From G965216905 sp965216905 (GTDB lineage: Bacteria > Actinomycetota > Acidimicrobiia > Spongiisociales > ZC4RG35): a stretch of 64,000 nt of DNA. This document shows positions 35,011-44,097 of this stretch, piece after piece. Position 1 is the stretch's first letter. The number at the start of each line of letters is the position of its first letter. The notes beneath the pieces were generated by a model. That model saw nothing but the letters and a program-made list of their open reading frames with translations. It ran no database searches and was not told where the DNA came from. Location: NCBI GenBank assembly GCA_965216905.1, contig OZ244213.1, positions 1,054,001 through 1,118,000 on the forward strand, written 5' to 3'. The position numbers and the translations under genes were made by a program.

Positions 35011-36131
35011 ACTGGGTCGAGAAGGACTTCTATCAGGTGCTCGGCATCGGCAACGATGCCTCGGCCGACGAGATCAAGCGCGCCTACCGGAAGCTCGCCC
35101 AGCAGAATCACCCCGACGCCAACCCCGAGGACACGACCGCCGAGGAGCGCTTCAAACAGATCTCCGAGGCATACGCCGTGCTCGGCAACGCCGACAAACG
35201 CAAGGAGTACGACGAGGTGCGCCGGCTGGTCGCCTCCGGCGGCTTCGCCGGCGGCAATCCTTTCGGTGCCGGCTTTCCGGGCGGAGGCGGCCAGCGGATC
35301 AATGTGGAGGATCTCGGCGACCTGTTCGGGGGTGGTGGCCTCGGCGACCTCTTCGGTTTCGGAGGTGGTCGGACCCGTGGCCCCCGCCGCGGCGCGGACG
35401 TCACCGCCGATCTTCATCTGGCGTTCAACGACGCCGTGAGCGGCGTCACCACCACGGTGTCGGTCCGTGGCGAGGCGTCGTGCACCCACTGCAGCGGCTC
35501 AGGCGCCGAGCCCGGGACCTCGGTCACGACCTGCCCTACCTGTGGCGGCAGTGGGACGGTTGCCCAGAATCAGGGCCTGTTCAGCTTCGCGTCGCCGTGT
35601 CCGCAGTGCGGCGGGGCCGGTCGAAGTATCGAGCAGCCCTGTTCCGTATGCCGCGGTTCGGGCAAGACCGTCCGAAGCCGGAACATCCGCGTCAAGATTC
35701 CGGCAGGAATCAAGAACGGCTCGGTGGTGCGGCTCCGTGGGAAAGGGACCCCGGGCGCCAATGGTGGGCCGGCCGGCGACCTGCTGGTCACGGTCCACGT
35801 CGGCCAGCACGACCTGTTCATTCGCAAGGGAAACGATCTGCATCTCACCGTTCCTGTCACCTTCTCCGAGGCAGCCCTCGGAACCAAGATCCGCGTACCG
35901 ACGCTCGACGGACAGGTCACACTCAAGATCCCACCCGGTACCGGAGCCGGAAAGACGTTTCGGGTCCGCGGGAAAGGCATCAAGCCGACCCGCGGCAAGG
36001 CCGGTGATCTCCTCGTCAAGGTCGATGTGATCGTGCCTACGAAACTAACCAAGGATCAAAAGCGGCTTCTCCAGCAGCTGGCCGACCACGAGTCCAGCGA
36101 TGTCCGTGCCCACCTCGGGGTGTCGGCATGA
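35001..36131 (+). CDS. dnaJ: chaperone DnaJ (Hsp40)
   Basis: 376 residues. J domain with the HPD motif (AQQNHPDANPED), Gly/Phe-rich linker (GGNPFGAGFPGGGGQR), zinc region with four CxxCxGxG repeats (CTHCSGSG, CPTCGGSG, CPQCGGAG, CSVCRGSG), and a C-terminal substrate domain. The start is fixed by the fourth copy of the 17-bp repeat. Stimulates DnaK ATPase and loads clients. Overlaps hspR by four bases. Confidence 0.97.
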   Translation: MNRDWVEKDFYQVLGIGNDASADEIKRAYRKLAQQNHPDANPEDTTAEERFKQISEAYAVLGNADKRKEYDEVRRLVASGGFAGGNPFGAGFPGGGGQRINVEDLGDLFGGGGLGDLFGFGGGRTRGPRRGADVTADLHLAFNDAVSGVTTTVSVRGEASCTHCSGSGAEPGTSVTTCPTCGGSGTVAQNQGLFSFASPCPQCGGAGRSIEQPCSVCRGSGKTVRSRNIRVKIPAGIKNGSVVRLRGKGTPGANGGPAGDLLVTVHVGQHDLFIRKGNDLHLTVPVTFSEAALGTKIRVPTLDGQVTLKIPPGTGAGKTFRVRGKGIKPTRGKAGDLLVKVDVIVPTKLTKDQKRLLQQLADHESSDVRAHLGVSA

Positions 36132-36526
36132 GCCGCCGGGAACGAGCGGTGTTCGTGATCTCGGTGGCCGCCGAGCTGGCCGGCATGCACCCTCAGACCC
36201 TCCGGATCTATGAGCGGAAGGGCCTCATCGAGCCGTACCGCACACCGGGCGGCACTCGCCGGTATTCGCAGGCCGACATCGACCGGTTGAACCTGATTCA
36301 GGAGCTGACCGAGGAAGGCCTCAATCTCGAAGGCGTCCGGCAGGTCATGTCGATGCAACGCGAGATCGAGAAACTCAGAAAGAAGGTCGCCGACCTGGAA
36401 GCGGAGCTGGCGGAGACGCAGGCGGAGACGGCACGCAAGGCTCGGCAGATCCACCAGAGCTACCGCCGGGAGATCATGCTCAGATCTCAGATGCTCCCCG
36501 ACGTGGCGCGCCGGCCCTCGAGCTGA
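36128..36526 (+). CDS. hspR: heat-shock repressor HspR (MerR family)
   Basis: 132 residues. MerR winged helix with VISVAAELAGMHPQTLRIYE and the recognition region LIEPYRTPGGTRRYSQADID, then LNLEGVRQVM and a coiled coil (EIEKLRKKVADLEAELAETQ). HspR binds upstream of dnaK with DnaK as co-repressor. Last gene of the operon, so it closes an autoregulatory loop. The C-terminus is shorter than in streptomycetes. Confidence 0.93.
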   Translation: MSRRERAVFVISVAAELAGMHPQTLRIYERKGLIEPYRTPGGTRRYSQADIDRLNLIQELTEEGLNLEGVRQVMSMQREIEKLRKKVADLEAELAETQAETARKARQIHQSYRREIMLRSQMLPDVARRPSS

Positions 36527-36554
36527 GCCGAGAACCCTCCACGCCGCGGAAGTA

Positions 36555-36578
36555 CCTCATGCCTCTTTGGGCATGAGG
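36555..36578. terminator. possible bidirectional terminator hairpin
   Basis: CCTCATGCC, a 6-base loop, GGCATGAGG, at the convergent ends of hspR and the PspC gene and overlapping the latter's last codons. The stem is 9 bp with no T-run on either side, so termination strength is doubtful. Confidence 0.3.
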
Positions 36579-36754
36579 ATCCACAACACGATGTAGACGA
36601 GTTCGCCGATGCCGAAGAGGGCGAAGAAGACGAATCCGATCCGCACCATCTGCGAGCTCCAGCCGAAGTAGTTCGCCAAGCCGGCGCACACCCCGGCGAT
36701 CATCTTGCCCTGCCGGGGCCGGACGGCCTTCTGGGTTGGGACTGGTTCGGTCAT
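36557..36754 (-). CDS. small PspC-domain membrane protein
   Basis: 65 residues from ATG 36754. RPRQGKMIAGVCAGLANYFG is the PspC signature, followed by one membrane helix (IGFVFFALFGIGELVYIVLW). Family members take part in envelope-stress sensing or act as small membrane toxins. Upstream in-frame codons extend the frame, but without conserved sequence. Confidence 0.9.
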   Translation of the reverse strand: MTEPVPTQKAVRPRQGKMIAGVCAGLANYFGWSSQMVRIGFVFFALFGIGELVYIVLWILMPKEA

Positions 36755-36884
36755 GAGTGTGACGGTAGGCGCGTTTGGGACGCTACCGGTGCAGGCTCGT
36801 CGTGGTTTCGATGCGTCGAATTCAGCCTGCGTGTCGAGGCGGTCGACCTGCCGGCCGGCCACTTCGGGTGTACGCTGCGGCCTC

Positions 36885-37163
36885 GTGACCAGCCAGATCG
36901 CACTTCCCTATCACGGGCCCACCCGCATCCTCGATTTGAACGGCTCTCTGCTCGACGTCGGAATGGCCGAGTTCGGTGTCGACGACGACGAGGGCGGGAC
37001 GTGGGAGGGAACGATTCGCGTCCTCGCCAACTCGTGCCTGGCATCCAAGAGCATCACGTCGCTCCTCGAGCTGAGCGACGGAACCAGGGTGCGGGCACAG
37101 GTCGGGCCGACGGTGGCACCGGCATCGAACGGGGCGGTGTTGGTGAAGGCAGTCGCGGTCTGA
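36885..37163 (+). CDS. hypothetical 92-residue protein
   Basis: Starts at GTG 36885 (VTSQIALPYHGPTRILDLNG). Predicted all-beta, acidic in the middle (VDDDEGGTWEGTIRVLA), with no signal peptide or membrane segment. I do not recognise it. The GTG was chosen because the upstream frame overlaps the PspC promoter region and has no protein-like character. Confidence 0.5.
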   Translation: MTSQIALPYHGPTRILDLNGSLLDVGMAEFGVDDDEGGTWEGTIRVLANSCLASKSITSLLELSDGTRVRAQVGPTVAPASNGAVLVKAVAV

Positions 37164-37187
37164 ACCGGTGCGGCCGGATCCCCGACG

Positions 37188-37928
37188 TCAGTCGATTCTC
37201 GCCGCCCGATAGTCCACGCCGTCGGCCACATCGATGGCGATCGTCTGCTCGTCGCAGGTGTAGGGAGCATCCGTTGCTTCGAAGCTGACCAGCGCTCCGA
37301 TGTCGAAACCGAAGTCGCCTACCGGCTGTCCACCCATCAACGTGTCGATCGTGACGTCGACCGAGTCGGGCCGGAGGCTGACCAGCGACCCGTCCGCCTC
37401 CCATGATCCTTCGCCGACACCCTCGAACCGAATCTCGATCGGCGGCAGTCCTTCGGCGTTGGCAGTGGCGACGAAGTCGTCATACCCGCCCGTGAAGACA
37501 CCACCCTCCCGAAACTCGATGATCGACCGCCCGTCGATCGTCACCTCAGCGGCGGCACCGGTTCCGGAGTACAGCTCCTCGAGCCCAGATGCGAAGGCGT
37601 CGACGTCGAGCTCCCATGTACCAAGCAGGCAGTCGTCTCCCCCTGTCAGCGCGGCGGGAGGATCCGTGGGATCGGTCTCGTCGCCTGAGGCGACGGTGCC
37701 TGCGGTGTCGTCAGGGGCGGGCCCGGTCGTCTCGGACACCGGATCGGTCTCCTCGGCCGAGGCGACGGTGCCTGCGGTGTCGTCGGGGGCCGGCTCGGTC
37801 GACGACGCAGTGATCGAGTCGGACGGGCTCGGGGCAGCGGTCGTCGACGTCGACGCTTCGCCGGAGCAAGCGGTGAGGATGAGAAGCGGGACCGCGAGGA
37901 TGAGAGAGAGGCGTCGCACCGACCCCAA
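37188..37928 (-). CDS. putative lipoprotein with internal repeat
   Basis: 246 residues from TTG 37928 (GTG 37919 possible). Lipobox ILTACSG, then a low-complexity linker with two copies of PAPDDTAGTVAS, then a 150-residue domain beginning CLLGTWELDVDAF and including DGRSIIEFREGG, similar in pattern to lipocalin-like proteins. The last residues contain a second Cys (YTCDEQ) that may pair with the first. Predicted surface-anchored. Function unknown. Confidence 0.7.
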   Translation of the reverse strand: MGSVRRLSLILAVPLLILTACSGEASTSTTAAPSPSDSITASSTEPAPDDTAGTVASAEETDPVSETTGPAPDDTAGTVASGDETDPTDPPAALTGGDDCLLGTWELDVDAFASGLEELYSGTGAAAEVTIDGRSIIEFREGGVFTGGYDDFVATANAEGLPPIEIRFEGVGEGSWEADGSLVSLRPDSVDVTIDTLMGGQPVGDFGFDIGALVSFEATDAPYTCDEQTIAIDVADGVDYRAARID

Positions 37929-37962
37929 GCTACCCAGCTGTGGCCGGTAAGGAGCACCTCCG

Positions 37963-38544
37963 TCACGATTGAAGTCGTCGCGAGCTGATGTCGACGGTCA
38001 CGCGCGCCAGCAGACCTGCCAACGCATGAGTGGCACCGATCATGGCCAGGGCTCCGAAGAGTCCGGCGATGCCGAGCCCGATCCTCACTGGTGTTCGACG
38101 CTCGGACACATCCAACGCACGCACCGCCAGTGCGATTGCCGGCAACGGGAAGAGGACCCCGACTCCATAGGCCACGACCTGAGGGCCAATCGCCCACGGC
38201 TCGAGCGGACCTCGGGCGAGCACCTCGCCGAGACCTCGGCCGACACACGGCTGCCACCACAGCGCACCCGCCAGGCCGGCGATTGCGGCCAGCGCCACCG
38301 GCAACCGCCCGGTGCGCCACTGGGCGATCGCCGTGAGGACGACCAGCAATCCCAAAACCCGGCCGGACGTGCCGATGACGGCAGCATTCCCGACCGCACG
38401 CCACCACAGTCCGGCCAGCGACGCCAATCCGGCGCCGGCCACCACCTGCCACCGGCCACCACCGGCCAGCACCGAGCCGACGGACGGACCGATGAGCAGC
38501 ACCGAGCATGGAAGGCCGATGGCGATGAGCCCCTCTGCGAGCAA
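37963..38544 (-). CDS. CcdA/DsbD-like membrane protein
   Basis: 193 residues from TTG 38544, ten bases after a GGGGG ribosome site and 15 bases after the thioredoxin-like gene. Six predicted membrane helices. The two redox Cys of the CcdA family are seen in IGLPCSVLLIGPS and WWQPCVGRG. It would pass electrons across the membrane to the neighbouring TlpA-like protein for cytochrome or envelope protein maturation. Confidence 0.75.
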   Translation of the reverse strand: MLAEGLIAIGLPCSVLLIGPSVGSVLAGGGRWQVVAGAGLASLAGLWWRAVGNAAVIGTSGRVLGLLVVLTAIAQWRTGRLPVALAAIAGLAGALWWQPCVGRGLGEVLARGPLEPWAIGPQVVAYGVGVLFPLPAIALAVRALDVSERRTPVRIGLGIAGLFGALAMIGATHALAGLLARVTVDISSRRLQS

Positions 38545-38559
38545 CTCGATGATGCCCCC

Positions 38560-39201
38560 TCAGTTCGTGTCGAGAAGCGACGCAACCGTGGCCGCCAGCT
38601 CGTCGTAGGCACCTTCGCCGATGTGATCGAATCGAATCATCCCCGCCCGGTCCAACACGTACGTCCTTGGCCAGTAGGCCGGCGAACCCTGCCAGCCGAA
38701 GAAGTTCCGCTTGGCAGTGTCGAGGGCGATCGGCCACGTCACACCCAGGTCCTGGGCGGCGACTGCAACCGCCGACGCTTCCCTTTCGAAGTCGAACTCG
38801 GGAGCATGGACGCCAACGATCTCGAACTCCTCATCACCATGCCGGCGGTACAACTCCTGGAGGTGAGGCAAGGTGTTCTTGCAGTTGCGGCAGGAGAAGG
38901 TCCAGAACTGCACCACCACGACCTTCCCTCGCAGTTCGTCCAGCGATTCGATGTCCGACTGGAGCCAGCCGTCGAGGTCGCGCAACGGTTGGGCGGGCCC
39001 GAGGACGGGGAGCGGCTTCGTGGTGGTGGGCGTGGCTGGCTCGGCGAGCGGTTCCAGAGGGGGCGAGGACTCGATGGTCGGGTCGGATGGTCGGCCGCGG
39101 TCGGCCTGCTGACCGCCGCTGGGGTCGACGAGGCTCACCACCGCCACCGCGGTTCCGACGAGTACCGCCAGCCCCACCGTCGCTCTCATGCGCGCATTCA
39201 T
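38560..39201 (-). CDS. TlpA-like membrane-anchored thioredoxin
   Basis: 213 residues from ATG 39201. N-terminal signal anchor (ATVGLAVLVGTAVAVVSLV), Pro/Thr linker, then a thioredoxin fold with VVVQFWTFSCRNCKNTLPHL (CxxC), GVHAPEFDFE and a cis-Pro region (AYWPRTYVLDRAG). Works outside the membrane as a disulfide reductase with the CcdA-like protein encoded next. The pair forms a two-gene operon. Confidence 0.88.
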   Translation of the reverse strand: MNARMRATVGLAVLVGTAVAVVSLVDPSGGQQADRGRPSDPTIESSPPLEPLAEPATPTTTKPLPVLGPAQPLRDLDGWLQSDIESLDELRGKVVVVQFWTFSCRNCKNTLPHLQELYRRHGDEEFEIVGVHAPEFDFEREASAVAVAAQDLGVTWPIALDTAKRNFFGWQGSPAYWPRTYVLDRAGMIRFDHIGEGAYDELAATVASLLDTN

Positions 39202-39268
39202 ACTTCCAGTGTGCACCGGCGCCCATGTCGACCTCCTCAACCGAGCCTTACGAACCGAGAAACTCTGG

Positions 39269-40477
39269 TCAGGTGACCCGGCGCCGAACCGAGAAGCGAG
39301 GATCGGCCCATTCCCGCTCCTCCATCACCCGTTGCAGCACCCCGACGGCTTCGACGACGTCGACATGACGAAGGAAGAGCGGACCGAATCCGAACCGGGC
39401 CACATTGGGCTCTCGATAATCCCCGATCACCCCGCTGGCGATCAATGCTTGGACGATGGCATAGGCCTGCGGATGGCGAATGCTCACCTGGGATCCGCGC
39501 CACCGAGGATTCCGCGGGGTCAGCACGTCGAAGCCGCCCACATCGTCGACCATCTCCAGGAAGAGACCCGTCAGGCTGGAACCCTTGTCCTGCAGCTCGA
39601 CCATGTCGAGCCCGTCGAAGACATCCAGGGCGGCGTCGAGAGCAGCCAGCGACAGGATGTGACTCGTCCCGACCCGAGCCCGATCGATACCCGAGGCAGG
39701 CCGGAACTCGTCCTCGAATGCGAAGGGCGCCGCGTGGCCGAACCAGCCGGTCATCGGATTGCGAAACGCCGCTTGCCGGTGCGGCGCGACATAGATGAAG
39801 GAGGGGGCGCCGGGACCGCCGTTCAGGTATTTGTACCCGCACCCAACCGCCAGGTCCGCCCCCGATGCCGTCAGATCCACGGAGAAGGCCCCGGCCGAGT
39901 GGGCGAGGTCCCACACGGTGACGGCACCAACCGCTCGGGCAGCCCCGCCCACCTCCTCCATGTCGTGCCGGCGACCGGTTCGGTAGTCCACCTGAGTCAG
40001 CGCCACCACGCCGACCGAGTTCTCGATCGCGTCGAGTACGTCCTCCGGATCGACCGTGCGGACCCGCCCGCCGCCGGCATCGGCCACCGACCCAAGCACG
40101 TAACGGTCGGTTGGGAAGTTGCCCGAGTCGGTGAGAATCACCGGTCGGTCGGAGATGCGCAGCGCCGCCGACGCCGCCTTGTAGAGGTTGACCGACGTCG
40201 AGTCGCAGGCGACCACCGTCCCGGGTTCCGCACCAACCAGTTCGGCGATCCGGTCTCCGACTCGACGAGGGAGATCGATCCATCCCGCCTCGTTCCATGA
40301 CCGGATCAGTCCCTCACCCCACTCGGATTCCACGAGCAGCCGCACCCGCTCGGGCACTCCGACCGGAAGCGGCCCCAGCGAATTGCCATCGAGATAGATG
40401 AGGTCGTCCGGAAGACGGAAACGATCACGCGCGGCCGCCAGCGGGTCGGCCGCATCCAGCGCTCTGGCTCGGTCCAT
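39269..40477 (-). CDS. kynU: kynureninase
   Basis: 402 residues from ATG 40477 (GTG 40480 adjacent). PLP-dependent fold type I. IYLDGNSLGPLP at the N-terminus, VWDLAHSAGAF with the Asp that contacts the cofactor, and GCGYKYLNGGPGAPSFIYVA with the cofactor Lys are all characteristic. Cleaves kynurenine or 3-hydroxykynurenine to (hydroxy)anthranilate and alanine in tryptophan breakdown. No other kyn genes are adjacent. Confidence 0.95.
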   Translation of the reverse strand: MDRARALDAADPLAAARDRFRLPDDLIYLDGNSLGPLPVGVPERVRLLVESEWGEGLIRSWNEAGWIDLPRRVGDRIAELVGAEPGTVVACDSTSVNLYKAASAALRISDRPVILTDSGNFPTDRYVLGSVADAGGGRVRTVDPEDVLDAIENSVGVVALTQVDYRTGRRHDMEEVGGAARAVGAVTVWDLAHSAGAFSVDLTASGADLAVGCGYKYLNGGPGAPSFIYVAPHRQAAFRNPMTGWFGHAAPFAFEDEFRPASGIDRARVGTSHILSLAALDAALDVFDGLDMVELQDKGSSLTGLFLEMVDDVGGFDVLTPRNPRWRGSQVSIRHPQAYAIVQALIASGVIGDYREPNVARFGFGPLFLRHVDVVEAVGVLQRVMEEREWADPRFSVRRRVT

Positions 40478-40522
40478 CACGACACGATCTTGACAGCCGA
40501 CCGACCGAACCGCGCCGTCGAC

Positions 40523-41134
40523 TCAGTGGTAGGCGTGGCGGAACATCACGACCATTCTGGGCGGCACCGGCCCGGTGGCCTTGGGGACGGCATGCCGCCA
40601 CGTGCGCTGGAAGCTGCCGCCCATCACCACGAGGTCACCATGACCCAACTCCAGAACCTCGGAGCGGCCGCCGGCGACCGGTCGGTAGCGAAAGGCCCTC
40701 GGACCCCGGAGCGAGACGGTTGCGACGATCGCCTCGTCTCGGTCCCGGGCGACCCGATCACCATGCCACGCAACGCTGTCGTCACCGCTCCGGTACCAGT
40801 TGGCCGAGATCCGATCGAGAGACTTGCCATAGCGGCGGGACAGAAGCTCGACGACTGCACCGAGGACGGGATGGGCATCGATGCCGACCGCCGTGGTCAG
40901 CCGAGGCGTCCTGACGACACGGTCATACATGACCACCTCGGGTTGCGCCCATTCGAGTGTCTGCGACAGATCCTCGAAGAGGACGCTGTCACCCAACAAC
41001 CAGCCGGGGGCGTGATCGAGCCAGGCCCCCGAACTCAACTGGAGACGCCGCAGCGTGGCGAACTCGGCGTCCGGCTCGGGGTCGGCCAGCGCCGCCTCCG
41101 AGAGGCTGAACAGCGTCTCTTGAGCCTCGAACAT
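40523..41134 (-). CDS. AlkB-like 2-oxoglutarate/Fe(II) dioxygenase
   Basis: 203 residues. Iron ligands His and Asp in SVAWHGDRVARD and the distal His in RTWRHAVPK, with the oxoglutarate-binding Arg in PPRMVVMFRH. ISANWYRSGDD is the usual nucleotide-recognition loop. Repairs alkylated bases by oxidative demethylation. Length and motifs fit the bacterial AlkB-like group. Confidence 0.9.
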   Translation of the reverse strand: MFEAQETLFSLSEAALADPEPDAEFATLRRLQLSSGAWLDHAPGWLLGDSVLFEDLSQTLEWAQPEVVMYDRVVRTPRLTTAVGIDAHPVLGAVVELLSRRYGKSLDRISANWYRSGDDSVAWHGDRVARDRDEAIVATVSLRGPRAFRYRPVAGGRSEVLELGHGDLVVMGGSFQRTWRHAVPKATGPVPPRMVVMFRHAYH

Positions 41135-41167
41135 ACGTTCGATACTACCACGAGCGGTCGAACCCGG

Positions 41168-42325
41168 TCACTCCCCGCAGCGCTGTCCCGCTTCGATGGT
41201 GATCACTGTGTCCGTCGCCGCGTCTCCGCCCACCGAACCACCCAGTCCGAGGAAGCTCGCGGGCGGGGATCCATCGATCCAGTACAGCCAGAATCCAAAT
41301 GGCTCGACAAAGACCAACTCGACGCGAGCGCCGTACATGGCCTGCATCTCGGCAACCGTGTCACCGGCTCGGAGCCCCTCGGTGGTTCGAAGTCGAAGGT
41401 CCGTCCACGACGGTTCGTCGACGACGACGTAGGTGAAGAACTCGCCGGGGTCGATCATCGAATCGCGAGTGAAGAAGACCTCGAGGTTCCCCCACCGGAC
41501 GACACGAATCTCACTCCCCGGGCACGTACCGAAGACCGAGAAGCTGTCGATCCACCCGGTGTCGTCGTCGGGATCACCCTCGACCATCGCATCGCCCAAC
41601 AGCGCAAACTCCAGCAGTGCGATCTCCGTTTCCATTCCGAACGTGAGGTCACCCACTCCGTTGGCATGCAGGTACCAGTCGGCCGGATCGGTCGGCGTGT
41701 ACGGCTCCAGTCCGGACACCGCCCGCACGAGGAACGAAGCCATCTGCTCACGAGTGACGAGATCGTTCGGGCAGAAGCGATCGTTGGTCGGCGGATTGCA
41801 GCCCAGCGTCACCCCGGCGGCGGCCAGCGCTTGGATGTCGTCTTCGAACACATTGCCGTCATCGTCGACGAACGTGTCGGCGGCCGATGGCGGCAAGGCG
41901 AAGCCGCGTACGAGAAAGGCCGCCATCTGACCGCGCGTCACCGGATCGGCGGGACAGAACCGATCATTCGTCGGTGGGTTGCAGCCGCGAGTGACGTTGG
42001 CCGAGGCAATCGAGTTGATGTCGTCTTCGAACACCGAACCGTCGTCGTCGACAAACGCATCCGGTCCCGGCGGCAGGTCGAGGACCCGTGCCAGGAAGGC
42101 CGCCATCTGCCCACGGGTCACCGTATCGGTCGGGCAGTAGAGGGTGTTCTCGGGTGGGTTGCAGCCCCGCGTGATTCCCGCTCGGGCGATGGCCTCGATG
42201 TCGGCCCGATGGACTGAAGTCTCGATGTCGTCGAACGACCAACCCACCGGTTCGGCCGACCCGTACGCCGGCCCGGCCACCCCGAGCGTGGCCAATGCGA
42301 TCAGACAAATGAGTACACGCCTCAT
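41168..42325 (-). CDS. secreted protein with three SLH-like Cys-Asn-Pro-Pro repeats
   Basis: 385 residues from ATG 42325 behind GGAAGGGAAG. Signal peptide (RRVLICLIALATLGVAGPAY). Three repeats of about 65 residues follow, each with ITRGCNPPENTLYCPTD-type sequence and VTRGQMAAFLARVLDLP. These repeats are common in Acidimicrobiia and related Actinobacteria and resemble S-layer homology units for wall attachment. The C-terminal 190 residues form a separate beta-rich domain ending in a Cys. Probably displayed on the cell surface. Confidence 0.85.
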   Translation of the reverse strand: MRRVLICLIALATLGVAGPAYGSAEPVGWSFDDIETSVHRADIEAIARAGITRGCNPPENTLYCPTDTVTRGQMAAFLARVLDLPPGPDAFVDDDGSVFEDDINSIASANVTRGCNPPTNDRFCPADPVTRGQMAAFLVRGFALPPSAADTFVDDDGNVFEDDIQALAAAGVTLGCNPPTNDRFCPNDLVTREQMASFLVRAVSGLEPYTPTDPADWYLHANGVGDLTFGMETEIALLEFALLGDAMVEGDPDDDTGWIDSFSVFGTCPGSEIRVVRWGNLEVFFTRDSMIDPGEFFTYVVVDEPSWTDLRLRTTEGLRAGDTVAEMQAMYGARVELVFVEPFGFWLYWIDGSPPASFLGLGGSVGGDAATDTVITIEAGQRCGE

Positions 42326-42451
42326 CGACTTCCCTTCCGTCGATCGCCGGCCCCTCCGAGACAAACCCGCTGTCAGCCACCGTCGATTCGTTCTGTAGAC
42401 GATGCCACATCCGGAGCCGACGCGCGGCCGAGGAGCGACGACAATCCGGGG

Positions 42452-43102
42452 GTGACGCCCAACACGCTCCAACACCACCTGGCCAATTGGTTGGGGAGAT
42501 GGCCCCCAGCCGACACGCTCCAGATCGTGGAGTCGAACCTTCGCGCACAACCAGGATGGGACGGCAAGGTCCGCCCGTTGGCGGGTGTCTCGTCGCCGGC
42601 CGGTGCAGTGTTGTCGGTGCCGCCCGGAATGGGGAAGGTCGTCTCCGCTGCCGGATCCACCCTGGACGAGATCGCGCCTCGGATCGGACCGCTGCTCGGC
42701 TTGCCGGGCAAACGGCTCGGAGCCGGCGTCTTCCGATGGACGACCCAACCCTCCGGGACTCCCGATCACGGAATCTGGAGGCCACCGGACGATCCCGACC
42801 TTCCCCCCTGGTTGCGACCGTTCAACGGTGACGTCCTGGTCGGTTTCGAAGGTGGACGGGTCACGGCCGGAGTCGGGCGGAAGCTGCACGACCCGTTCGG
42901 ACATGAACTGGCGGTCGTGACAGAGCCCGCCTTTCGGGGGCGTGGATGGGCACGCGCGCTCGTCGCCCAAGCCGCCCGCCGAGTGTTGTCCGATGGCGCC
43001 ATCCCGATGTACCTTCACGATCCGGCCAACCGGGCGTCGGCCCGAACCGCCGATGCCGCCGGATTCCCCGATCTTGGATGGCGCGTCCTCGGACTGTGGT
43101 GA
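42452..43102 (+). CDS. GNAT-family N-acetyltransferase
   Basis: 216 residues from GTG 42452. The acetyl-CoA loop is in HELAVVTEPAFRGRGWARAL (V/I-x-x-x-xRGRG), followed by VAQAARRVLSDGAIPMYLHD and ANRASARTADAAGF, as in GNAT motifs A and B. The N-terminal 120 residues are less conserved. Substrate unknown. Divergent from the SLH-like gene. Confidence 0.8.
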   Translation: MTPNTLQHHLANWLGRWPPADTLQIVESNLRAQPGWDGKVRPLAGVSSPAGAVLSVPPGMGKVVSAAGSTLDEIAPRIGPLLGLPGKRLGAGVFRWTTQPSGTPDHGIWRPPDDPDLPPWLRPFNGDVLVGFEGGRVTAGVGRKLHDPFGHELAVVTEPAFRGRGWARALVAQAARRVLSDGAIPMYLHDPANRASARTADAAGFPDLGWRVLGLW

Positions 43103-43148
43103 GCGGCGGCCGCCGACACCGACCACAACCCGCACGTAGTCTCTGGGA

Positions 43149-43994
43149 ATGCCACCAGCCACCGAGTTCCTGGCGCTCGCCGACACGCTCGAGCGAAATG
43201 GCCAGTACAACATCGCCAAGCTTCTCCGGGCGGCCGCCGAATCCGCGTCGACCCGGGAGGCGTACGAGCACCCCGTCGGCTCCGACGTCGCGGCCATCGC
43301 CGAGCGCCTTCGGACGATCGGCGACGGCCTGAGCTCGACCCCGGCCGCGGCGCTCCGCGCCGTTCTCCACAATGCTGCGGGCGCTCTCGAGGCAGACCGG
43401 GTTCCGCTCATCGAAGAGACCCCCCATCCCACGGTCTGCCGGAGATGCGGACGGGTGTGGATCGATCAAGACGTGGAACGCTGCCCGGACTGTGGTGTCT
43501 GGTCGCTGACCGGTCATCGGGTCCAACCCATCTACTGGCTGTCGGAGTCCACTCCGTCCGAGTCACTCCAACGCCTGCGAAGTACACCGGCGGTGGTGCG
43601 GGGCCTCATCGACGATGTCGATGAGGACGCGCTCTCCGCCAGGCCGGCCCCCGACGAGTGGTCCGCCAAGGAAGTGCTCGACCATCTCCACAAGGCGCAG
43701 CAGGTTCTCAGCAGCCGGCTCGATCCCCTGTTGTCTGGTGGCGATCCGGAGCTTCTCTCGGTGATGGTGTGGCAGCTCGAGGCGGAGGACTCGAGCACCC
43801 GGCGACTGTTCGACCGGTATGCAGCGTTGCGCTCGGAGATCGTCGACCGACTCAGCCACGTGAGCCCGCGCGCGTGGTGGAACGGCGCGAAGCATGCCGA
43901 ATGGGGAAGGACGACACTCCTCGCCCAGGTCAGCTACTTCGCCAATCACGAACCCACCCATCTCGCACAGCTGGCCGATGCGATCCCGAGATGA
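43149..43994 (+). CDS. DinB-like protein with N-terminal zinc ribbon
   Basis: 281 residues. Helical N-terminus, a zinc ribbon (CRRCGRVWIDQDVERCPDCG, residues 98-117), and a DinB_2 four-helix bundle with metal His candidates in VLDHLHKA and NHEPTHLAQL. DinB-fold proteins are metal-dependent thiol-linked enzymes or damage-inducible proteins; the substrate is not readable. The fusion with a rubredoxin-like ribbon is less usual. Confidence 0.75.
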   Translation: MPPATEFLALADTLERNGQYNIAKLLRAAAESASTREAYEHPVGSDVAAIAERLRTIGDGLSSTPAAALRAVLHNAAGALEADRVPLIEETPHPTVCRRCGRVWIDQDVERCPDCGVWSLTGHRVQPIYWLSESTPSESLQRLRSTPAVVRGLIDDVDEDALSARPAPDEWSAKEVLDHLHKAQQVLSSRLDPLLSGGDPELLSVMVWQLEAEDSSTRRLFDRYAALRSEIVDRLSHVSPRAWWNGAKHAEWGRTTLLAQVSYFANHEPTHLAQLADAIPR

Positions 43995-44097
43995 CCGAGC
44001 ACGCGTATCACCGCCTTCGGTCGGCGCTCACATCGTATGAACTCTGCCCACCGGCCACCACGAGAGTGCCGGGCATCGGTGTGAACGCCAGGGGAGC

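Noticed and set aside
41168..43432. 754-codon minus-strand frame as one SLH protein
   Set aside because: The first 369 codons are antisense to the GNAT and DinB genes; the signal peptide and ribosome site put the real start at 42325.
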